Assembly: GCA_022824495.1 (NCBI GenBank)
Contig: JAJDZU010000006.1
Location: 124,001 to 188,000 of the forward strand
Length of the DNA: 64,000 nucleotides
Origin: Chloroflexota bacterium
Lineage (GTDB): Bacteria > Chloroflexota > UBA11872
Direction: 5' to 3'
Below the pieces are notes generated by a model, which was given only the letters and a program-made list of their open reading frames with translations, had not been told where the DNA came from and made no database searches. This document shows, piece after piece, positions 8,455 through 19,007 of the stretch. The translations under genes and the position numbers were made by a program. How positions within the stretch are numbered: the stretch's first letter is position 1; every line of letters begins with the position of its first letter.

Positions 8455-9676
8455 CAACCCAGGCGCCTTTCGGCAGGCCGCCGGCGTCCAGCGGAATCCG
8501 AATGAGACCCGACGCGCGCACGAGGGTGGCGATCAGGTTGGATGGGCCGAGCACCGGATCTGCCCACCACTCGCCCTCGCGCCGCTGAAGAACTGCCGGG
8601 ACAAGGTCAATGCGACCCGACTGCGACGCGAGACTGCGAGCCAGACGCGCCGGACGTTGCGGTGGCTCCTCCTTGGCCTTCAGTCCGAGCAGCCGGCGAA
8701 TCGTGGGTACGACCACCAGCCCGAACACCACCATTGCCGACACGGGATTGCCTGGCAGGCCGAACACCGGCTTTCCGTCGGCCATGGCGACGATCGTGGG
8801 TTTGCCCGGTTTGACGGCGATGCCGTGGGCCAGCACGCCCGGACTGCCCAGGCTGCCGATAACGTCGGCGGTCATGTCGCGGGTGCTGACGGAGCTGCCG
8901 GCCGAGATCACAACCAGATCGCAGGTGTCTAGCGCTTTACGTGCTCGCCGTTCCAGTTCCGCCCGCGCGTCGGGCGCGACGCCGAACTGGCGCACCTCGG
9001 CGCCGGCCCGGCAGGCGAGGGCGGCGAGGGTGGTGGCGTTGACGTCGCGAACCTTGCCGGGCGCTGGCCGCGTGCTCGCGGGCACGACTTCGTCGCCCGA
9101 TGAAAGCACGCCGATGACCGGTGGAATCGACGCATCAACCTCAGTGATGCCCAGAGCCGCGAGGACGCCCAGATCCTGCGCCCGCAGTTGGTGTCCGGCG
9201 GGCAGCAGTTCGTCGCCAGCGGCCAGATCCTCGCCGGTCTGGATGACGTGCTGGCCGGGGGCGGCGGGGCGCAGGACTTCGACGGAGGTTTCGTCGACCG
9301 GTTGGGTGTACTCCACCATCACCACGGCGTCGGCCTCTGGCGGCAGCATGCCGCCGGTGTGGATCAGTTGGGCGGTGCCGGGCCGGAGCGGACGCGTGGC
9401 GGCAGCGCCCATCGGGACCTCGCCGTCCACGGTCAGGAATGCGGGCAGGCCTTCGGAGGCGCCGTAGGTGTCGGCGGCTCGTACCGCGTAGCCGTCCATG
9501 GCGGAGCGGGCAAAGGCCGGGCTGTCCTCAGGCGACATGAGCGGCGCGGCGGTGACGCGATCCAGGGCGGCGTTCAAACCGATGCGCTCGCTGCGCGCCG
9601 ATCGAGGCAAGTGCTCGAAGAGGCGCGCCAGCGCCTCATCCGGCGCCACGATCTGGAAGAAGATGTCCGTCGTCAT
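8438..9676 (-). CDS. moeA: molybdopterin molybdenumtransferase MoeA
   Basis: A 412-aa MoeA of the standard four-domain layout without extension. Landmarks are 'SPAFARSAMDGYAVRA' (domain II), 'LIHTGGMLPPEADAVVMVEYTQ', the catalytic region 'DLVVISAGSSVSTRDMTADVI', and 'HGIAVKPGKPTIVAMADGKPVFGLPGNPVSA', which binds the cofactor. It inserts Mo into molybdopterin in the cytoplasm. It is first in a two-gene operon with the MoeA-PBP fusion. The pair shares the domain order but has diverged strongly, so this is not a recent duplication. Other Moco genes are not in the window. Confidence 0.95.
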   Translation of the reverse strand: MTTDIFFQIVAPDEALARLFEHLPRSARSERIGLNAALDRVTAAPLMSPEDSPAFARSAMDGYAVRAADTYGASEGLPAFLTVDGEVPMGAAATRPLRPGTAQLIHTGGMLPPEADAVVMVEYTQPVDETSVEVLRPAAPGQHVIQTGEDLAAGDELLPAGHQLRAQDLGVLAALGITEVDASIPPVIGVLSSGDEVVPASTRPAPGKVRDVNATTLAALACRAGAEVRQFGVAPDARAELERRARKALDTCDLVVISAGSSVSTRDMTADVIGSLGSPGVLAHGIAVKPGKPTIVAMADGKPVFGLPGNPVSAMVVFGLVVVPTIRRLLGLKAKEEPPQRPARLARSLASQSGRIDLVPAVLQRREGEWWADPVLGPSNLIATLVRASGLIRIPLDAGGLPKGAWVDVEPF

Positions 9677-9753
9677 ACGGCAGGTGCGGGCGGGAAGCGG
9701 CCTGGCTGCATTGTCACGCTCGATGCGGTCACCGGTCCATGCCGGCGCATCCG

Positions 9754-9759
9754 TATAAT
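9754..9759 (+). promoter_or_regulatory. -10 promoter element TATAAT
   Basis: A perfect TATAAT lies in the gap between the divergent moeA gene and the 91-aa gene at 9791. No convincing TTGACA is seen 16-18 bases upstream. Transcription would begin near 9766, leaving a leader of about 25 bases before GTG at 9791. Confidence 0.5.
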
Positions 9760-9790
9760 CGCGAACCGTTTCGCCACCGTCTGGACTGCC

Positions 9791-10066
9791 GTGTCATCCG
9801 ACCCGCCTACGAGCGACGACCGCGAGGTCACCTACATTGAGTTTGACGACATTGAAGTCGAGGTCAGCGTCTGGGAAGGCATGTCGGGTTGGAACGCCAA
9901 CGCCGTCATCGATGGCCGCGACTATCGGGCGATGGGCGCGGCGACGCGTGAGGACGCGCTGACGCGGCTGACCTCATCGATCCGCTTCAGCACCGAGGCC
10001 ACCTTCGCCCTGGGCATCAAGAACCGTCGCTACTGGTCCCCGAATCCGTACTGGAAGGGGCGCTAG
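9791..10066 (+). CDS. small acidic protein of unknown function
   Basis: A 91-aa protein beginning at GTG (SSDPPTSDDREVTYIEFDDIEVEV). The frame stays open far upstream because of a moeA shadow, but the consensus -10 at 9754 places the transcript start near 9766 and favours the GTG at 9791. The protein is acidic at the N-terminus, and the segment 'GWNANAVIDGRDYRAMGAATREDALTRLTSSIRF' looks like a small globular alpha/beta domain, in outline similar to HicB- or DUF-type folds that end with a helix after a Gly-x-G-x-T loop. I cannot name a family. It stands alone between moeA and a 440-bp gene-free stretch. Confidence 0.5.
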   Translation: MSSDPPTSDDREVTYIEFDDIEVEVSVWEGMSGWNANAVIDGRDYRAMGAATREDALTRLTSSIRFSTEATFALGIKNRRYWSPNPYWKGR

Positions 10067-10506
10067 TTCGGCTGAGGCGTGGCCGAGAGCGTCTTTGGAT
10101 CCAAGGACGTCCAATGGAACTCTCGCGAAAGTGAACGGTTCGCCAATACACCCGCCTTCGACTAATGAGCGTCGATCGCATTCCGTTCGCGGAAAAGCAC
10201 TTTGCTGCTGACCGTCGCGGACGAAAGGGTTCGCCTGCGTGCCGTCCAGTCGCCAGAGGGTGGACGTTTTAGCGACCAACTACACCGGTCGCATTTGATC
10301 GGCCCATCTAATCGGAGCGAAGAGTTGGGATGACTGACCAGCGCAAAACGGGTGCGACGCTTCACACGTTGCCCTGACGAACCCGAGCAAATGGGGACGG
10401 CGCTCCTGACAGCCTCTTTGCCGAAGCCAGTCGACCTGCGACGCGACTCCCAGGCGATTGTTGCGACTCAAGCATTCGGCCGTACCGGCCCGTCAGCGAT
10501 GCAGAT
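10067..10506. other. gene-free stretch, 440 bp
   Basis: No coding frame with recognisable content is present. Short overlapping minus-strand frames exist here but have no family features and overlap each other. The base composition looks a little lower in GC than the flanking genes. No RNA gene, repeat or clear terminator was seen. It may hold the promoter of the 953-aa membrane protein that follows. Confidence 0.5.
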
Positions 10507-13368
10507 GTGGGGATGGGACGGGTGATCATCGATCCGGCGGTGCTGCCGGGGTTGCTGCTGCTGGCGGCGGAGCTGGCCGCGCTGGCGACGGTGGGCTACA
10601 TCGTTGTTCGGGTGGCGCTGCGGCAGGAGCACGACCTGTCGGCGTTGGCGCAGGGGCTGGTGGTGGGCCCGGCGCTGTGGGGCATCGTCGTCAACTTTGT
10701 GATGTACGCGGTGCCTGGGCTGGCGGGCGCGGCGGTGGGCTGGGCCGTGATGCTTGGGCTGGGAGCTACCCTGGCGTTGCGGTCGCCCGGAAACTTACGT
10801 CTCTCGGCGCGCACGGTGGTCGGGTTTGTCGGCGTCGTGCTCGTGCTCGGCTGGATGGCGCTCGCCAGCCGGCAGCTCTTGGGGGTGGTTGCCGATCTAC
10901 ACGTAAGTCTGGGGCTGGCCGCACCCATCCGGGCTGGTGCGTTTCCCGTGTCATTCCCTTGGCACGCGGACGCGAAGGCGTTCTATCACTACGGTGCCAG
11001 TCTGCTGACGGGGCTGCTGGCACCGCCCGCAGGGCCGGACCTGGCATTTGTCTGGGAGTTGGTGGGCGTCTACGCCTGGGTGAGCTTCGTGTTGGTGGTG
11101 GTCACGGCCATGCGCCAACGTGGATCGTGGCTGATCACAGCCATGGTGGCCCCGCTGCTGCTCAGCAACGGCCTTACTACGTTCGTGTGGGGTGACACCA
11201 GCAAGATTGCAGGAATCCTGTCGTTCCCAGTACCAGTAGGATTTCCGACGGCGGGCCTGCGGGCCGCCCTGACTGACATCTACTGGGGTCCAACTGAACC
11301 GGCCGGGAGTCGACTTGGATCTCTACCGGATGTCTGGTCGGCCCAGTTTACGCTGGGCCACGCTCTAGCAATTGTGATCCTGTCGCACGCGGCGCAGTCC
11401 AGGCGCGCCACCTGGCTGAGATCGCTGACGTTGGCGGGGCTCGTCGGCTTCCTGGGCATACTGGTGACTACGCTCACGCCGATGGTTGTGGTCGCATGGT
11501 CAGGACTGGAGGCCCTGCGGCTCGTCTTGGCGCGCCGAACGGGCATGGCGACGTATGCGACGGCTTTGCGGTCTGGCGTGGGGCTGGCGCTGGCGGGTCT
11601 GCTACTCCTGCTTGGCGGCGGGGCACTCTCAGGAATTCTAGGCGGCGGGGTGTCGTCAGGCCTGACCTGGGCCCTTAGCCTCGACACCGGCCACTGGCCT
11701 GTCGTTGGTAGCCTTGGCACTCGGGGAGGCGGCGTCGGCCTGCTTAGCGTGGGCCCCTTGGTTGCTGCGGGCACGGCAGCGGTCCTTGCACGGCGCGATC
11801 GGCCGGTGCTGGCGCTGGCGTCTGGCGCGTGCCTACTGTCGCTGGTTTGGCTGGCGTTTGAGTACACGATGCGTCCCGAAGACTTTGAACGCTTTGCCGG
11901 GCACGCGCGCAACTTGGCGCTGGTGGCTTTTCTGCTGGCAATCTGCGCGCGCCTGGCCAGTCTTCGGTCCGACCGTTGGCGCTATGTGGCGGTCGCGCTG
12001 TTTGCAGGCCTTGTCGTCTGGCCCACCGTCGTGGCACCCATCCGCAGTCTGGGTGGGGCGCTCAGTCACGGCGTCCAACTCGCCAATGCTGGCGTGGGAT
12101 GGCAAGCGGCGCTCAAGCAGGACGGTACGGCGGTGTTGCGCCGGGATTCACTACCTGCGATGTCCAGCCACATTGCCGCATACATCCAGGCACACACCAA
12201 CGTGGACGCGCGGGTGCTCGTGCCCGATTTGGACCTCGCCGTGCTCCTGCACACCGGCAGGCCAAGCAACTTTGGATTTGTCGATGTAATCCATCAGACC
12301 ATGTATCCGGGGCCGGAATACCTGGACGCTCGCCACTATCTGGAACCGGCCGCGTTCCGGCGGCTGGGCCTCGGGTACGTCTATGCCACGGACGCCTGGG
12401 TCGCCGAGCTTCCGATGCGCGCCCGGGGTTGGCTCACCGACCCGGACTTGTTCGATCTCATGGTGCGCGATGGCGACGAGGCGCTCTATCGCGTCCGGCC
12501 CGCATTCCTGATGCTTGAGCCTGCACCGCATCCGCAGACATTCGCAGCGCTGCGAGCCGCCGTGGAGCCGCAAACCGAGGTATACCTTCCACCGCATTCG
12601 CGGTCTGATTGGAGGATAAAGTTAGACCTGTTGCGAGTGGCGGCAGCCCTGCCCCAGGCGCAGCTAGTCGGCGCGATCAACCCTAAGGAGATACATTTGC
12701 GGACGCCCGTCCCCTGGCAGGTGACACCGCTGGGCGCGAATCTGCCAGATCTCTTGGCCCTGCCCCTGTTGCACGAGGCATGGTTGTATCCGCCGGCGGG
12801 ATGGCATGAGGTCTGGCGGAATCCAGCCGGCAGGATTTCCGTCTACGCGCCGAACGCGTCCGACCAGGCGCAGGCGACTTCCGTGCTGCCGCCGGTCCGT
12901 GTCCGACTATCCGACGTAAGCGCCGCGGCGGAGGGTCTGAAATTCACGGCTAGCTTTGAGGCCAGCGCACGGCGCGAGTGGTCGGGTCAGGACTGGCTGC
13001 TAGTGCCCGTCGATTCGTCGCCATGGGCCAATCCGACTCTGCGTCACGATAGGCAACCCGAAGTCAAGCAGTGGTTTGCTGGGCAGGTTGCGCCGGGGGC
13101 ACGTACGGCTTCTCACACCTATATCTTTGATGCCCGGGCGTCAACCTTGGCAGTGCTCGGAGCGAATGGTCGCTTTGAGACGGTCCAAGCGTCGACACCT
13201 ACGCCTTCAGCGGGCATCTGGATGCTGGCGCTGCGCCTGACGCGCTGGGTTGAACACGGTGTCCAAGAAGCTGCACTCATCGCGCCGGCGCTACGAGTCG
13301 AGATCTCGGACACCGGGGCGGTGTCTTATCACGTCTACGATGCCGCAGCCGGCTGGCAGCCTCCCTAG
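10507..13368 (+). CDS. large polytopic membrane protein with C-terminal extracytoplasmic domain
   Basis: A 953-aa protein. The first 520 residues contain about 12 hydrophobic helices, beginning 'VLPGLLLLAAELAALATVGY'. The remaining 430 residues are soluble and non-repetitive. The pattern recalls GT-C-type glycosyltransferases and related uncharacterised membrane proteins: a large first loop with 'FPVSFPWHADAKAFYHYGASLL', and after the membrane part 'ARVLVPDLDLAVLLHTGRPSNFGF', which resembles the periplasmic segments of such enzymes. I do not see the Asp-containing signature clearly enough to call it GT-C. Start GTG at 10507 or ATG at 10513. It stands alone and is followed by a possible terminator. 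It may act on a cell-surface polymer, but that is inference. Confidence 0.75.
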   Translation: MGMGRVIIDPAVLPGLLLLAAELAALATVGYIVVRVALRQEHDLSALAQGLVVGPALWGIVVNFVMYAVPGLAGAAVGWAVMLGLGATLALRSPGNLRLSARTVVGFVGVVLVLGWMALASRQLLGVVADLHVSLGLAAPIRAGAFPVSFPWHADAKAFYHYGASLLTGLLAPPAGPDLAFVWELVGVYAWVSFVLVVVTAMRQRGSWLITAMVAPLLLSNGLTTFVWGDTSKIAGILSFPVPVGFPTAGLRAALTDIYWGPTEPAGSRLGSLPDVWSAQFTLGHALAIVILSHAAQSRRATWLRSLTLAGLVGFLGILVTTLTPMVVVAWSGLEALRLVLARRTGMATYATALRSGVGLALAGLLLLLGGGALSGILGGGVSSGLTWALSLDTGHWPVVGSLGTRGGGVGLLSVGPLVAAGTAAVLARRDRPVLALASGACLLSLVWLAFEYTMRPEDFERFAGHARNLALVAFLLAICARLASLRSDRWRYVAVALFAGLVVWPTVVAPIRSLGGALSHGVQLANAGVGWQAALKQDGTAVLRRDSLPAMSSHIAAYIQAHTNVDARVLVPDLDLAVLLHTGRPSNFGFVDVIHQTMYPGPEYLDARHYLEPAAFRRLGLGYVYATDAWVAELPMRARGWLTDPDLFDLMVRDGDEALYRVRPAFLMLEPAPHPQTFAALRAAVEPQTEVYLPPHSRSDWRIKLDLLRVAAALPQAQLVGAINPKEIHLRTPVPWQVTPLGANLPDLLALPLLHEAWLYPPAGWHEVWRNPAGRISVYAPNASDQAQATSVLPPVRVRLSDVSAAAEGLKFTASFEASARREWSGQDWLLVPVDSSPWANPTLRHDRQPEVKQWFAGQVAPGARTASHTYIFDARASTLAVLGANGRFETVQASTPTPSAGIWMLALRLTRWVEHGVQEAALIAPALRVEISDTGAVSYHVYDAAAGWQPP

Positions 13369-13582
13369 GTCATCCACGACGCCGCGCTCGCGAAAGAGCC
13401 TGACGGACGACATTGAGGTGGTTTTGGCCGGTGGTGAGCTGATGGTCACAGAGCTGTTGCGACCAGCTGACGCGTTGCACCACCTCGCGCGGTCATTCGA
13501 CGAGAGGACTTGCTGATTCCTGAGTCGCGTGCGAATGCGTACGGCTGCTGCGTTACAATTGGGGACCGAACGTCGGTGCGCC

Positions 13583-13616
13583 GCAGCGCGCCGCTTGGCG
13601 CGTTGCGCCTTTTTTA
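13583..13616 (+). terminator. Rho-independent terminator or attenuator upstream of groL
   Basis: The inverted repeat GCAGCGCGCC/GGCGCGTTGC (13583-13592 and 13597-13606) has a GCTT loop and one G-T pair, and is followed by GCC and six T. That is a standard intrinsic terminator. A TACAAT hexamer at 13554-13559 lies just upstream, so a transcript from it would meet this hairpin before reaching groL. It could end transcription from the membrane-protein gene or attenuate groL. Confidence 0.75.
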
Positions 13617-13621
13617 TCTAA

Positions 13622-15361
<1,740 letters not shown>

Positions 15362-15384
15362 CCCGCACCCACCAGAAAACTCTC

Positions 15385-15415
15385 AAGCCCCGCCGGCCAG
15401 TGGCCGGCGGGGCTT
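15385..15415. terminator. strong hairpin terminator between groL and rpoD
   Basis: A perfect stem of about 14 bp (AAGCCCCGCCGGCC with its complement, loop AGT) lies between the convergent groL and rpoD genes. It is followed by TTATT on the plus strand and TT-rich flanks on the other, so it probably ends both transcripts. Confidence 0.85.
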
Positions 15416-15441
15416 ATTGCGTCAGTCGACGCCGCTGATGA

Positions 15442-16557
15442 TTAGGTCAGGAAGTCCTTGAGCTTGCGGGCGAGGCGGGGGTGGCGGAGGCGGCGGAGGG
15501 CCTGGGACTCGATCTGGCGAATGCGCTCGCGGGTCAACCCGAATTCCTGGCCGACCTGGTCGAGCGTGCGGGGCGTGTCGTCATCGAGCCCGTGGCGCAT
15601 GCGCAGGATCTTCTGCTCGCGCGGGTCCAGCATCTCCAGGACGCCTTCCAGGTGCTCGGTGAGCATCTGGGAGGTTGCGGCCTCGACCGGCTCCACGGCG
15701 TCGTCGTCGGGGATCAAGTGCCCGATTTCGGTGTCGCCGTCCTCGCCGATGGGCGTTTCGAGCGAGATGGGCAGGCGGGCGGCCAGCTTGAGTTCGCCGA
15801 TCTGCTCCTCGCTCATCTCCATCTCGTGGGCGATCTCGTCGTCGGTCGGCTCGCGGCCGAGCCGCAGCTGCAAGTCGCGCTGCACGCGGTAGGACTTGGT
15901 GAGCTTCTCGTGGACGTGGACCGGCAGCCGAATCGTGCGGCTCTGCTCGGCGATGGCGCGGGTAACCGCCTGGCGAATCCACCAGGTGGCGTAGGTGCTG
16001 AACTTGTAGCCGCGTCGCCAGTCGAACTTCTCGGCGGCGCGCATCAGGCCGGCGTTGCCCTCCTGGACGAGGTCCAGCAGCGGGATGCCATGGCCGGTGT
16101 ACTTCTTGGCCACGCTCACCACCAGGCGCAGGTTGGCCGTGATGAGATGTTCGCGGGCGGACTCGTCGCCCCGTTCAATGCGCTGCGCCAGGTCGACCTC
16201 TTCCTTGGCCGTGAGCAGCGAGATGCGGCCAATCTCGTTGAGGTAGCTGCGCACGGTGTCCTGGCTGGCGGACTCGAGCTCCAGGTCGCGTTCCCGTCGC
16301 GACTGGATAGTCGTGACCTTGGAGGCGTCGTTGCCTTCGGTGTCTTCCGGTTCTTCGTCGCGCAGCTCGATCTCTTCCTCGGCCAGCTGCATGCGGAACC
16401 AGGTTTCGACTTCTTTCGTGATGTGGGTCTCGTCGGGCAGGACTTTCTTGAGTTCCGACTTGTTGAGAAAGCCCGGGTCCGAGCCCAGGGCCACAAGTTC
16501 GGCCAGGGCGTTTTCGAGCGTTTCCTCGTTCAGATGTAGTGCGACTTCAACCGCCAC
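15442..16557 (-). CDS. rpoD: primary RNA polymerase sigma factor (RpoD/SigA)
   Basis: A 371-aa sigma-70 primary factor. The N-terminal 80 residues are a short region 1.1-like part. Region 1.2-2 reads '[28 protein letters not shown]', '...[60 protein letters not shown]'. Region 4.2 is '[20 protein letters not shown]'. These match housekeeping sigma factors. The start is GTG at 16557. The region between it and the small plus-strand gene holds a TATACT on the minus strand at 16844-16849 that could be its -10. Confidence 0.95.
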   Translation of the reverse strand: MAVEVALHLNEETLENALAELVALGSDPGFLNKSELKKVLPDETHITKEVETWFRMQLAEEEIELRDEEPEDTEGNDASKVTTIQSRRERDLELESASQDTVRSYLNEIGRISLLTAKEEVDLAQRIERGDESAREHLITANLRLVVSVAKKYTGHGIPLLDLVQEGNAGLMRAAEKFDWRRGYKFSTYATWWIRQAVTRAIAEQSRTIRLPVHVHEKLTKSYRVQRDLQLRLGREPTDDEIAHEMEMSEEQIGELKLAARLPISLETPIGEDGDTEIGHLIPDDDAVEPVEAATSQMLTEHLEGVLEMLDPREQKILRMRHGLDDDTPRTLDQVGQEFGLTRERIRQIESQALRRLRHPRLARKLKDFLT

Positions 16558-16996
16558 GGATCATTCACCATCCCCCTGCTACGGCAAGTCCCGACGCGCT
16601 TGCGGCGCGTTGGGTGCCCGGCGCTCCCTGAATCTAACCCTCAACCCCGCCGGATAGCCACCGCTCAGGACACACGAGGACCCGCCGCGCGGGCGTGCGC
16701 GTTTCCCGACGGCCTGATGTCGCGCGGTTGCGTTTGGAAAGAGGACAGGGATGGTTCGCCTGTCGAAGCGGTAGGCGCTTGTGCCGAAAACGCCCGCGCG
16801 TCGCATCGTCCGACCCAGCGGTGCGCAAGTCACCGCCTCCCTGAGTATACGCCGATAGGTCGGCCTGGTTGCAGGCGAAGTTCTGTCGGGACGAGGCTGG
16901 GTGACTGTGCGCCGGTCGGATGCAACTGTGAACGGCGACCGAGCTTCAATGGCTAAAGTGACGCGGCGGTTTCGCGGCGGGAATGGAGTCGGTGTA
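16558..16996. other. intergenic region, rpoD and divergent small gene, 440 bp
   Basis: A gap between divergent genes. On the minus strand TATACT (16844-16849) is a plausible -10 for rpoD, about 290 bp from its start, so a long leader would result. No good -35 is visible. I saw no RNA gene; no recognisable pattern for 6S, tmRNA or RNase P RNA was found by eye. Confidence 0.4.
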
Positions 16997-17212
16997 ATGG
17001 CCGCGGACAGCGGGCCGTTGACCCTGGAAGACCTGCGACGCGAATTGCGCCACGAGCACAGCGAACTTCGCAACGAGTTTGATCGAACCCTGAGGCATTA
17101 CGCCACGAAGGCGGATCTGCACGCGCTCGAGACGCGCTTGACCGTTCGGCTGACCGTGTTGCTCGCGGCGCTGGGCGGCGTGCTGGTTGCCGTAGACCAA
17201 TTGTGGACCTGA
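16997..17212 (+). CDS. small coiled-coil protein with C-terminal membrane helix
   Basis: A 71-aa protein from ATG at 16997, which has a GGAG about 10 bp upstream. Earlier starts at 16949 or 16901 are possible. The first half is highly charged and helical ('LTLEDLRRELRHEHSELRNEF', then 'ATKADLHALETRL'), consistent with a short coiled coil. The C-terminus is a single hydrophobic helix 'LTVLLAALGGVLVAVDQL'. This is the layout of small CCDC90/DUF1640-like bacterial proteins, with the 'KADLHALE' motif typical of them. The function is not known. Confidence is moderate because the gene is short. Confidence 0.6.
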   Translation: MAADSGPLTLEDLRRELRHEHSELRNEFDRTLRHYATKADLHALETRLTVRLTVLLAALGGVLVAVDQLWT

Positions 17213-17338
17213 GACTGGTCGTTTAGCTACTGGCTTCAACGCGCTAGCTTTCTGACACGCTCAATTGTGTTGCGGCGCGGTGGGGGGCTTCCCTAAGCTT
17301 TGAATCAGTCCCGAATCCCCACGGATCGCTGTTCCCGC

Positions 17339-17779
17339 ATGTCCCGAGTCCGCGCCTGTGCGTTGCGTTTGGTCGCGTTGGTTGCCGCTGTCGTTGTGCT
17401 GGCCGCCTGTGAGGTGGGCGCCATGCAGACCGTGATCGAGAATCCCACGCCGGACCCGGTGACGGCGCTGCAAACGACCTGTACGCCGCCGACCTGCGAG
17501 GAGCTGGCGGTTCAGATCGGGGACTTTGCCATCCTGCCGCCGGTTATCCGGACGAGCGCGCCGCGCGTGCGATTTGCGATAACCAACATTGGCGCGTACA
17601 CGCACAGCCTGGAGGTCCGGCTGCCGGGCGGCGTGGTGAACTCGCCGCGGATAGGGCCGGGACAGACGGGCTACCTGGAAGCCGACATTGAGCCCGGCAC
17701 GTACGAGGCGCTGGATCCCACCCCGGGGCATGCGGTGCGCGGGGCGCGGGCTAGCGTCGTGGCGGGGTCCGGCAGCTAG
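17339..17779 (+). CDS. cupredoxin-like lipoprotein with altered copper ligands
   Basis: A 146-aa protein with an N-terminal lipoprotein signal (lipobox LAAC, Cys24), so it is anchored outside the membrane. The core is cupredoxin-like: 'RVRFAITNIGAYTHSLEVRLPGG' and 'GYLEADIEPGTYEALDPTPGHAV'. In copper-binding relatives the second motif reads 'C-P-x-P-G-H'. Here Cys is Asp126 and the usual Met is Ala136, while His89 and His131 remain. A type-1 copper site is therefore unlikely. It converges on ctaG with a shared CTAG stop and lies beside the oxidase operon, so a link to oxidase assembly or electron transfer is possible but unproven. Confidence 0.75.
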   Translation: MSRVRACALRLVALVAAVVVLAACEVGAMQTVIENPTPDPVTALQTTCTPPTCEELAVQIGDFAILPPVIRTSAPRVRFAITNIGAYTHSLEVRLPGGVVNSPRIGPGQTGYLEADIEPGTYEALDPTPGHAVRGARASVVAGSGS

Positions 17780-18567
17780 CCTCGCCTGGGAGCGCGCCCC
17801 AGGAGTTCGCGTTCGCCCGGCGTCTGCGACATCCAGCGGAAGAACTTGACGGTGATGACGCTCCAGAGCAGGAGGGTGCCGCCGAGTTTCATGATCAGAC
17901 CGCCGATCCGCTGATCTTCCAGGGCCGAGAGACCGCCGGGATCGGCGGCCAGCAGGTAGGCCGGGTAGAGGGGTTCGCCGGCAAAGACGAAGAGCGAACT
18001 CAGCAGCCCCGAGGGCAGGGTCAGCAGAAACAGGTAGAACATCTGGATGGGCACGCCGGCCGCTGGGGCGGCCGGGACGCGGCTGACCACCGGCCACCAC
18101 ATCAGCAACGCCGAGCCGACCATGGTGACGTGCGCCGCGTCGTGAATGATCCGGTCGTTCAGCGCGCCCTCGTAGAGCGTCGGGAGGTGCCAGCCCCAGA
18201 ACACGGCGACTCCAAGGAGCCCGGCGACCAGGGGCTGGGTGATCCAGCGAAAGGCGACACGCACCATGGGCCGGCGGAGCAGGGGCGTCACCATCCACGC
18301 GGGGATGCCCAGCAGCAACAGCGGCGGCGCCATGAAGGTCACCATCAGGTGCTGGACCATGTGGATGCTGAAGAACTCGGCGCTGAGGGTGTCGATGGGC
18401 GGGTGCAAGGCCGCGAAGAAGATTGCCGTCCCAATGACAAAGAGGCTGATGCGCCAGGAGTCGACGCGTCCGGGCCGATCCGGGTTCCAGGGGCTGACCG
18501 CGTAGGCGTAGGAGCCCACCAGCACGACCACGCCGAGCGTGATTTCAGGGATGAGGTAGAAGGTCAT
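17776..18567 (-). CDS. ctaG: CtaG-type cytochrome c oxidase assembly membrane protein
   Basis: A 263-aa polytopic protein of the caa3_CtaG family, found beside caa3 oxidases in Bacilli and Chloroflexota and needed for oxidase assembly, possibly by handling copper. Seven membrane segments are predicted. Conserved histidines are visible: 'ALHPPIDTLSAEFFSIHMVQHLMVT', 'GWHLPTLYEGAL' and 'IIHDAAHVTMVGSALLMWWPV'. It follows ctaF by 90 bp on the same strand, so it is probably last in the cta operon. It is unrelated to the proteobacterial Cox11 type of CtaG. Confidence 0.9.
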   Translation of the reverse strand: MTFYLIPEITLGVVVLVGSYAYAVSPWNPDRPGRVDSWRISLFVIGTAIFFAALHPPIDTLSAEFFSIHMVQHLMVTFMAPPLLLLGIPAWMVTPLLRRPMVRVAFRWITQPLVAGLLGVAVFWGWHLPTLYEGALNDRIIHDAAHVTMVGSALLMWWPVVSRVPAAPAAGVPIQMFYLFLLTLPSGLLSSLFVFAGEPLYPAYLLAADPGGLSALEDQRIGGLIMKLGGTLLLWSVITVKFFRWMSQTPGERELLGRAPRRG

Positions 18568-18656
18568 TCCAACGCCTCGTTACCTGCCGTGTCCGCCGAT
18601 CGCAACGTTGGGTCTGCCATCGATTCGGCAGCGCCCTCTAGCTCCTATCTTCCAGC

Positions 18657-19007
18657 CTAACCGCCCGACAGGGTGAAGAAGAGGAAGAGGATCAGCACGA
18701 TCGCGGAAGCGATGGTGAAGGGGAACATGAACAAGGCGGTGAAGAGGCGGTTGTCGTCGCGCAGGTGCATGTAGTACGCGACGACGCCAGCGCCCTTGGC
18801 GAACGAAAGAATCAGCAGCGAAGCCACGACCCCGGTCCGAGTAAAGGCTTCGGCGATGGCCGGGATGCTGGGAATCATGATTTCGACAATGGTGATGATG
18901 GTGAGGATGACGCCTACGATGACGTACTTGGCATAGCCGTGGCGATGTTCGGCATCGTGCGTCATGTCTCCGCCGTGGCCGCCATGCGTGGCGTGGGTGT
19001 CGCTCAT
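18657..19007 (-). CDS. ctaF: cytochrome c oxidase subunit IV
   Basis: A 116-aa protein with a His- and Asp-rich hydrophilic N-terminus (MSDTHATHGGHGGDMTHDAEHR) and three membrane helices: 'YVIVGVILTIITIVEIMI', 'GVVASLLILSFAKGAGVVAYYMHL' and the C-terminal 'FTIASAIVLILFLFFTL'. The layout and 'K-x-x-x-V-x-x-Y-M-H-L' motif match small prokaryotic COX4 subunits. It overlaps ctaE by one base (TGATG), so the two are translationally coupled. It stabilises the oxidase and is not catalytic. Confidence 0.9.
   Translation of the reverse strand: MSDTHATHGGHGGDMTHDAEHRHGYAKYVIVGVILTIITIVEIMIPSIPAIAEAFTRTGVVASLLILSFAKGAGVVAYYMHLRDDNRLFTALFMFPFTIASAIVLILFLFFTLSGG

Noticed and set aside
10067..10506. Minus-strand frames of 63-101 codons in the gap before the membrane protein
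   Set aside because: They overlap each other, have no family motif, and one overlaps the 91-aa gene on the other strand.
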